Part shown: positions 12,301 through 21,300 of the stretch, in pieces
How the letters are laid out: the number at the start of each line of letters is the position of its first letter
How positions within the stretch are numbered: the stretch's first letter is position 1
Origin: Candidatus Omnitrophota bacterium
Lineage (GTDB): Bacteria; Omnitrophota; Gorgyraeia; Gygaellales; Profunditerraquicolaceae
Assembly: GCA_023818905.1 (NCBI GenBank)
Contig: JAMWDE010000001.1
Coordinates: 1-23,677, forward strand
DNA: 23,677 nt
Direction: 5' to 3'
The notes under the pieces: model-generated
Database searches by the model: none
Seen by the model: only the letters and a program-made list of their open reading frames with translations
What the model was told of the DNA's origin: nothing
Translations under genes and position numbers: made by a program

Positions 12301-15300
12301 ATCATATCCTTTATTAAATCTTTAAAGCGCTCAACAAAATCCTGACTGTCTTCTCTCAGCCAAGGCAACACTTTTATTCCGCCAAGATAATAATGGACAA
12401 AAAATTCTTTGAAAGCAAAATCTTTGCCTAAAGCAATTTTTAATCTTTCTTGCTCAGAAGGATGTAAATGAAAAAAGATACATTCTTCCACTGACCTTTT
12501 AAGCTTAGCCCTGCTAGATACAGGCAAGAGGTGCTGGATGTATATCAATGCCTCCAAATACCTTTCCCATTGCGTCCGCGGTGCGCAGAGTTCTCCTAAA
12601 TCCTCAGCAAAATCACCGGCTTTTAAAAGGCCCTTTGCCCAGTTTAATATCTCATTAACCAGCAAAGGCTTGAATTTAATTTCAGAAATAAGAATTCCTC
12701 CATAAATGACTGCCCCGCATCCAAAAAGAATGGCTTTAAGATTTCTTACGGCATTGCTTTCCTTTTTAAAATCATCAATATTACGCACGATAAGTGAAAA
12801 AGGAGGCAGGTCTTTATAAAGCCGGACAACACCTTGCCACCTACCTTGTCCTTTGAAAATAAGAAGCGCATCCACGTCTTCTGATGCGGCATTGCGCGGT
12901 CCCCGCAGATAATCTCCAAAAATAACTATATCTATTTTCTGGATATCCTCTTCTTTTATACTGATAATTTCTTTCGAAGCCAGATATCTAAGTGTATCCT
13001 GAAGCAATTTAACTGTATCCGTTTTTAACAATCGGCTGCATCTGCTCCTAAATTCCTCTCTTGCATCATAGTTATCTTTAATTAAAGACCAGAGTAAATT
13101 AGGAGACGCATCAAGGCTTTGAATGAGAGTGTCAACTTCCGATGTAACCGGCGAGCTGACGGATTTCTGCTTCGATACGGCGGCAACAGATGCGCCTACC
13201 GGCGAAGTGGCAAACGGAAATACTGCCCAGCCCCAGCCGGGTAAATCAACCGTAAGTTTATTTCCCCAAATATAATAATGTGTGTTTTTGGAAAGAAAAA
13301 TTTTTTCTTCCTGTAGCGTACCGACAGGTTGAGTTTTAGAGGGATAATATCCCAATAGTTTATCTGATCCGGCTACCACCCTCTTTGATCCCTGAGAATA
13401 ATTTACTAAAACCCAGACAGTCTCTTCTTGCAGATGGCGTAGAAAAGAAAAGATTCCTTCCAGATTATCTTCTGAGGGACTTTCTAATCTTGCGCTGTAA
13501 AAACTACCTTCTCTAAATACGGGTCTGGATAAAATAGGCAGAATCCTGACTAATTCAGGATCTGCTTTAGCAGGGTCTTTAGGATATTCATACTCATAAA
13601 TCGCTGCATCCGGAGATTTCATTCCTGGTTCCAAAAATACTCCGGCTGGCGTGCCCATTCCAAACAATTGCCTTAAAGGTATGAGTGGATAACCGGCAAT
13701 AGCAAAAGAAATCAAAGTCGCGGCGAGGGCACGCTCCTGGCTCATAAACCCTTCTTTAGCCGGGAATTCGTCGTGGTTTTCTGTAAAATGGATGCTCTTT
13801 TTTCTAAAGTTAAGGGAATCAGGAACCATAAAAAGGTCGCGCCTTAAATCATAGACCCTGCCTTCTCTTAATAAATCATAAATTGCTTTATCATAAGGAA
13901 TCATACCCAATCTCTGCAAAACACCTGCCCGTCCCCGCCAGGGACAAATTACTTTATCATCCCATTCGTATGTTTCAGCAAAAACAAGCATACCCGGATA
14001 TTGAGAATCCACCTCCTCCATAAATTCTTCCCAGAACTCACGGGGAACCAACTTTTCAAATTCCTCGGTAGGAATACCCAACGGATTAGCCCACACATCT
14101 AAAATATGCACCTTTAAAGCAGTAAAGGCTAAATCTGCTCTCAGTCCGCCATTATTGGTTAAATAGGCAATTTTCTTAAGGACTTCCTTAATCATAAAAT
14201 TGCGCGCGCGTCTATCCATATAATTTATCTGGGCAAGATTGGACATATGTGCGTCAAAAGGACCAAGGCGGGCGTTTCTGATAATAAGATTTGTATCTGA
14301 ACTGTACCTAGAAAAAGCACAGTCAGATACCCTGAGCCACTCGGCAAGCGCCTCGTCGGATAAATCCTTTAAGGATTCAGGAAATAGCCGGCGTGCCAAT
14401 GCGCAGAACTCTCTGTAATCGTAGCTAAAAACCAGCCCCGGAACTTCCAGGATGTAAGGCGAATCTATGGCTAAATGATTGGTCACAAAATCCAGGATTA
14501 GAGAGATACCCTCTTTATTAAGATAATCAACCACGCCTTTAAATTCTTCATCGCTATGCGCAAACTGGGGATTTAACTCGTATCGGTATATATCGTATCC
14601 GCTGGCTATGCGCTTTAGCCCGCGCTCTCCATGTTTTCTACTAAACTCCTGCATCATTCTAAAAGAAGCAGGGCTTTCTTGCCAAGCCGCCTTAAACCAA
14701 ACCACTCCCACACCCAAAGATGCTATCCAGTCCCAGAATTCCTTAGGCACCCTGCCAACTGAACAACCAAATGTTTTTACCAAGGCGCGGCCGTCTATCT
14801 CAAGGATAATCTTGGTCTTATTCTGTAAAGGCGATGAAACCGAAGAAATTTCCAATATATGCAGCCGGTAGGAAGCCAAACCTATTCTTAAACCTTCTTC
14901 AAGCAGAAGCTCTGCGGGATAGGAATATTCTTCGCCGGTGAGTAAATCCGCAAGGTTATAGAATTTATTGCGGTGAACGAGAAGTTGCTCAGGAAAGAAT
15001 ACCCTCCCCCATTCTTTTTCTTCCCAGCGCACTTGTTGAGTAGGATTAATTACGATAATCACCGGCGCTTTGCCGCGGAACTTCAGGCCGGATTTAAGTA
15101 AAGACGAATTGATTTCATCTGTCGCGGCAACTTCCAGCTCCATGCCTTGTGTATTGTCAGGATATTGTCCTATCAAAACATCCTGCAGCAATTTAAAAAC
15201 GGGATTAACTATTAGTTTGACTTTTAACTTTAGGGCAACCGTTGAAGTTAAATCCGGTTTCCATCCAGAGAGGGTCTGTATCTGATCTGCCTTACTTGTG

Positions 15301-18300
15301 AAATAACTCCACAAGGACTGGACTATTTCTTGTATCGCTGTATTTTGTTCTCCAATTAGCCAAAGTATATGTAGCGAACTTTCCACGCTGGCACAAAGCG
15401 CCTCTTCCAAGGAAGAGAAATATATCGGTTTGGGAAGTAACTGGCTAAATTCTACGGGGCAATAAACAGCATCAAAAATTCTAAGGGATTCTCTATTTTT
15501 TTCTTTTATTATCCCTACGTTATTCAAAGACAAATCTACAAAAAACTCGCCTTTTAACCAGCATTCTTTAACCAAGCCAAAATAACGGTCAATCCATTCC
15601 CGCGCCTCTTTTTCTTTACCTTCTTGACATAGCTTCTCTAATCTCTTCGGCAGTGGTTCTATTTTTTGTTGAATAACTGCCACGGAAAGAGTGATTTTAC
15701 CGTCTTGTCTGTCTGTCCTTTTCTCGGGAGGAATAAAATCAGGATATATTGGCGTGATCTCAATCGGCCGCCAGGTAAGCTTAACTATGCCCATATTGAT
15801 AAATCTCTTTAGAATGCCTTTTTGATAATTATTTAGGCGCGCAAATGCCTGTCTGGTTATATAAACTTTGTTTAAAGTAGCTACATCTCCATAAAGTATA
15901 AAAGACCTGATGCATTCCCAGACAGCATGATGAAGTTCTCCTGTTTGGGGATGAATTGCCCAGTCACGAGACCAGGAATAACCTGCGGGCACAGGGTCTA
16001 AAGGCGGCAGATAATGAGGGAATTTGATGTATTTAAGCACTGCGTCTTCTTGCCCGGGAAGTATAAAGGTAAAGAAGTGACACCCCTCACCTGACCAAAC
16101 CAGACGGTTATGGTTTATATCTTTGACAAATTTGTCAAAGCCACGAATCAGGGGGATTTTAAGATAGAGATTTCTTACGGTTTTTGCAATAATCCTGTCT
16201 AATATGCTTGCTCTTAAAGGGTTATTTAAATCAACTGGCCCATGATTTTCACCAAACAGATACGCCTGCAAAGCCCTCTCTAAGATGAGCCGGCTGGTAT
16301 GAAGATAGGAAATTATTGAGGCAAAAAGTAGTTTGATTTCTTGGGATGTTTCAGGTGGCCCGGTCTGAAGCCCTGCCCTTTTTTTAAAACTTAACAAATC
16401 GCAGGATTTGATACTGAGTATTTGTCTTCTGCCTACCGGGCTTTTCAAAATATCCTCAATGTCGCCAAGCTGCTGTGGCTCTAAAACTGAGGCGAGTTTT
16501 CTTCTGCTGTCTTCGCTTATTTTGCCGTTTCTTGCCCAGATTCTCACTTTTTCCCATGCCTCCTGCGCAGAAAGTGGACTGGCTGAACTTATAGGACTGC
16601 TTGAGACCTTTTGCAACAGACACCTAAGAATCTCTTGCGTGCCGTGATGATGGGTTTTTGGGTAAGGAATAACCTGTGGCGGATTCTCTTCCGTAGCCAC
16701 CGACAATGCCGTAAGCCCGTTCTTAACCAAACTTAATACCGACCGATCATTGCCGGCAAAATCATCGCCGATAAACCAGGCCTCTTTCAAAGGCACATTT
16801 AACTTTCTCAATATGTAGCTGATAACAGAAGCCTTGGAAACCTTGCCGTCTTGGAGAGGAATAAAGATATTGGCGGGCTGTTCCAAAACCTCGCCGGCAT
16901 CATTATTGTAAAATCCGAAGCAGAGCAACAGTCCATGTCTTAAGCCCTCAGGAATCCGCTCTACTAACTGCTTCCTCACCTGTTCTATTTTATCCTTTTC
17001 GCTGATTTTACGTCCCGTGGTCAAGGCAATCTTTATTTTGCGTTCCAATAATCCGGCGATATTATCTACGATTTCCTGCGGCACATTGCCGTATTCATCT
17101 GAAAGAGTCCGGTCGTAATCGATAAAGACTATTTTTGGCAGGTTGTCTTTGAGTATTTCTTCTAACGATATGGGTGAACTGGCTTTGCGCTTCCTATTGT
17201 CTATTGAGCCACTTAAATCCGTGATTGGCTTAATACACTGCGCTGGTTCAGGGACAAGACCATTGTGTATCATCCTTAAAAATGCATTTCCGTCAAAAAC
17301 AAAGATGTATCTTTCGACGCGGGCCTTCAACTGTCGGTCCCATAGAGAGTTAATTAATCTTTTAACATTATTGTATTCTCTTTTGGAACCGATGAATAAA
17401 GTCAGGGCGGGGCTTCGATACAGCGTTTCTAATAAACTGATAAATTCTCCCTCTGTCTTTGGCACACTGCGGATTTCAAGATTGCCCTTATCTTCTATTT
17501 GCTGTTCAGTAAATTGCCGAATCAAATTTGCAACTACAAAAGAGTTTTCCAGGAGTCTCTTCTTTTTACTCTCTTTTCTCTGAAAATCAGAAGCAAAGAG
17601 GATGTCTTCAATCTGAATATTTATATTCCAGAGTCTCTTGACCTCCTTTCTGTCTTTTAATTCCTCGCTGAGCATCTGGAAAGGAACTGCCAAGGCAAAT
17701 CCGAATTCAGGGATAAGATAATCAAAGGCGAAATTCGCAAGGAGCGCCTTATCTATGGGCAAACGGTAGTGGCATCCGAAATACACAATAATGAAGGTGC
17801 GCACAATCGTGCCAACCTCCCAGGCCAGATACCCTAAGACAGATGCCAACAAAGCCCTAAACATAGGCGGCGCAGGCAGGCTATAAGCAAATCCGCCGGC
17901 AGCAGGAACAAGAATGAGCTTTAACCCCCAAGTAAATGGTTTGGTTATAATCAGAATCCATTCAAGGATCACATAGAATCTTTTTTGCCTTTCATCGCGC
18001 ACACGCTGTTGGGCAAAATCAAGGAATTTTAGCGTCCGCCTGAACCAGAGACGCTGCTGCAGCCACCTGTATCCTCCGTTAACCAAATTAAGAGCAAGGA
18101 AGGTTAATGCTTCTGTATCCGTGAGCGCGAAATATAGCGAAAGCCCCAAAAGTGAGGCGCTGAATGCGTATAAGCCAGACAGAAACAGCAGCCCAGAAGG
18201 ATTCTGAGAAAATAGACTAAACCAATGAGAAAGTTTATCCGAAATGACGAGGACTGAGAAAATAAAACCCACCGCCGTAAACATCTTTAAGTTAAACCTT

Positions 18301-21300
18301 ACACCAGCAATTGTCGCCTCCCTGTTCTTTACCACTTCCCTGCCGTTCTGATAAACTAGAATGAATCTCTCGCCTTGCTTGCTGAATTTTATTCTGTCTG
18401 TTCCCAGGGTCTTTCTGGCTTGTCTTATATAACTAGCTTTGTAGAGACATTCTGCTAATAACGCACTAAACAAAGAACTTCCCCCCCATATCATAAACAA
18501 AGACGATAGATCAGGCGTTGCTGCAGTAGCGACGTGCGTGCTGAAGAAAAATAAAACGCCTAACGCCGACAGCGCCACTGCCAGACACCGAGCTGCCCAG
18601 ATTTTTGCCTGCGTTATCTGAATCTGCCGCCAGGACAAGTAATTATGCATCTGCGCAAAACTTGTCAGGTCTTTCTTTATGTATGTGGATTTTACCGGGG
18701 AGCTGGCGGATTTCTGTTTTGATACTGCGGCAACATATGCACCCATTGACGAGCTGAGAAGTTCGGCCGCTGGGAAAGTTCGGTCCCCACCAGCCACGGA
18801 GAGGTTAACCGAACCTTTATGATTTTCACCCAGCGACCGAATAATGAAGTTGAACTTTAAGGGTGAACTGACTGAAGTAAACTGTCTGGCTTTATCTCCG
18901 TTTAAGAAATTAGCCAGTGAATTTATAATTTCAGCCTTATCTATTTTTAACCCGCCTATCTTCTCTAAAGCCGCCTCCACTATACCTTTCTCTAAAGTCG
19001 TTTCTGCCAGCAAATCTACTAACCCCTCTAGACTTTTGGCTGCTTGGATTTGAGAAATGTTTTCAGTTAAAATTTCCCTCCGATACTGACGAGTCCTACT
19101 TAACTCTTCTTCTGTATTTACCCCTTGAAACTCTCTAATATTGGCTAATGCAGGCGCAATCACATGTTTGCCTTTCCTGGCTAAAATGGCAGAAATCTGC
19201 ACAAAATTCATCTCGCCTTTTTTATTAGGAGACATATCGTAAGGATTAATATAATTTCCCTCTTGATCTTTTGGAAACTCCTCTAAGGCATCAAAGATAT
19301 CTTGAGAACTGCCAATAAATACCCCCACATCGTCCTTACCAAATTCTAAACTAAGACCTTTCTTACTGCCTATAACATTACCATCCTTATCTTCTATAAC
19401 AGGAGCATAAGGAGTGGCTTTATAACTGGTAGCAATTGCTAACGAAACATCTCCCAGCGCCTGATAAATCATCACCAGCCACAAAACCGTCCTTGCACTT
19501 AAAACCGCCATATCACCCCAGACCACCAAGATATCGCCTTTAAAACTACCTAAGAGTCTAGCTGCCTGCATAATTGCATGGCCATCTCCCCGTGGTTGTA
19601 TCTGTTGAATGAATTCTGCCTGATAACTACCTTGCGCTACTGCCTGTCTTATCTGTGCTTCAGTATTAGGATTTACAATGAGGATAGGAGTTTTATCAAA
19701 TACCGAAAGAGTATCAAGGATATGATAAAGAATTGGTCTTTTTTCTACTTCGATTAGACATTTGGCTGGGCTTTCTTTGGGCATACGGGTCTGCATTCCT
19801 GCCACCGGAATTATTACCCTTATGGGCCGGTTCAGTTTAAATTCCTGAACTCTTTCAATTCCCAACAGGACTAAGGTTATCTTCCTAATAGATGGCCAAA
19901 CTTCTGCAAAATTTCTTCCTTCAGGCAAAAGCATCCTTAAGAGTTGGTATTGGATATTCCTGCCTGCGTAATTATCGTTTATCTGCTGGTAACGCTTCGC
20001 TTCTTCCCAAACAATACCTTCGGATTCAACAAACCCACTGCCTTTACCAAAAACTTTTTCAAATCTCTCTCTATAGAACCAATCTCTCCAATTACGTCTT
20101 ATATTCTTTACGCATTCTTCTAATGGCATTAAATGGTCATTGTATCTTTGTCGGTAAGCACCGGTATTTAAATGTTCTTTGCCCGCTAAAGGTCTGCTAT
20201 TTAACCCTAGACTTTCATATACTCTGGTATAAATTTCTTTTATCCTTTTATAATTTATACCACCTGCATCATCTTCCCTTTCTTCAGATTCACTTAGAGT
20301 ATAATAGGCATGGGCGTATTGAGTATTTAATCCCAACAATTGACTTATCTCCTGCGCCCTTAAATATATCCTGGCGGCGAATTCTTTGGCTAAACCCTGC
20401 CCTCTTGCTACTGGCTCAACAGTAAGCCAGCAGGTATGGATACTGGCGGCTAAACTATCTAAATCAAGCATTCCTCTGCCAATTAACTCATCACCCCTGT
20501 AGAATTTCACTTCCGCTATAATATGTGCTTTATTAGAACCACCTAATATAATCCATTCTTCTCGGATTGTATGACTTAAGATTAGTCTGCCTACTGGGGA
20601 ACTGGCTGAATTTAAACTTTCTTTTCTTTTATTTAATGCTAATAGATATACTCTTTCTACATACCTTCTTTCCATCGCCTCTGCGGTTACACTGGCATTA
20701 GCTGCTAAATAAGAATTGTACATTAGCTTCTTCCATCTTTCTGGATACTTATAGAAAAGTTGGCAAGCAATCTCAAGTTTTCTGAATATATCTCGAGGAG
20801 CTTTTCGGTAAAATAGAGCGCTGTCAGGAAGAGGGCCCTGTGGCGTATCGATGTGATAAGGGCCAACTAAAAACCCGCTTCCTTCACCTATCTTAGGATT
20901 ATAATCAACTAACCATTCTTGATCTGCCTCGGCAGAGGAAATGTTTACTCCGCCATTAAGGGCGGTTCTTTGGCTGGAAGTTCCACAAGCCTCTTCAAGG
21001 GGCCGGGGACAAGTAATACAGATATCTGCACCCATTGCCTGCATCTTCAGTAATAAAGCATCGGATTCAGGAACATATACAAACCTACCTTTAAGCTCAG
21101 GTAACTCTGCCCACCTTCTAAACTCCTCTGCCCACTCAGGCATATAATTCGGTCCACCCACCACCACCTGCAGCCCCAATCCTTTGATTTCTTTTCTATT
21201 TTCAAATAAATAATTAAGAACTGTGTCTGCTATATCTCTCAATAAAGTATTATTCCTATGATTATCAGATAGGTCCCGTATATCTCTAAACCATAAACCC

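Noticed and set aside
16434..16445. LKSPVGRR, close to the SSPVGR junction
   Set aside because: The first Ser is Lys and it lies inside a module with no fold border visible. It may be a decayed junction but is not counted among the sixteen.
17143..17583. A plus-strand open frame of 146 codons
   Set aside because: It lies wholly opposite the membrane/HAD junction of the giant gene, has no ribosome binding site, and its translation has no family character. It is a shadow of the minus-strand coding sequence.
19892..20425. A plus-strand open frame of 177 codons, the longest on that strand
   Set aside because: It is opposite the GNAT domain, whose minus-strand translation has clear motifs. The plus-strand product is rich in Leu, His and Tyr and matches nothing I know.
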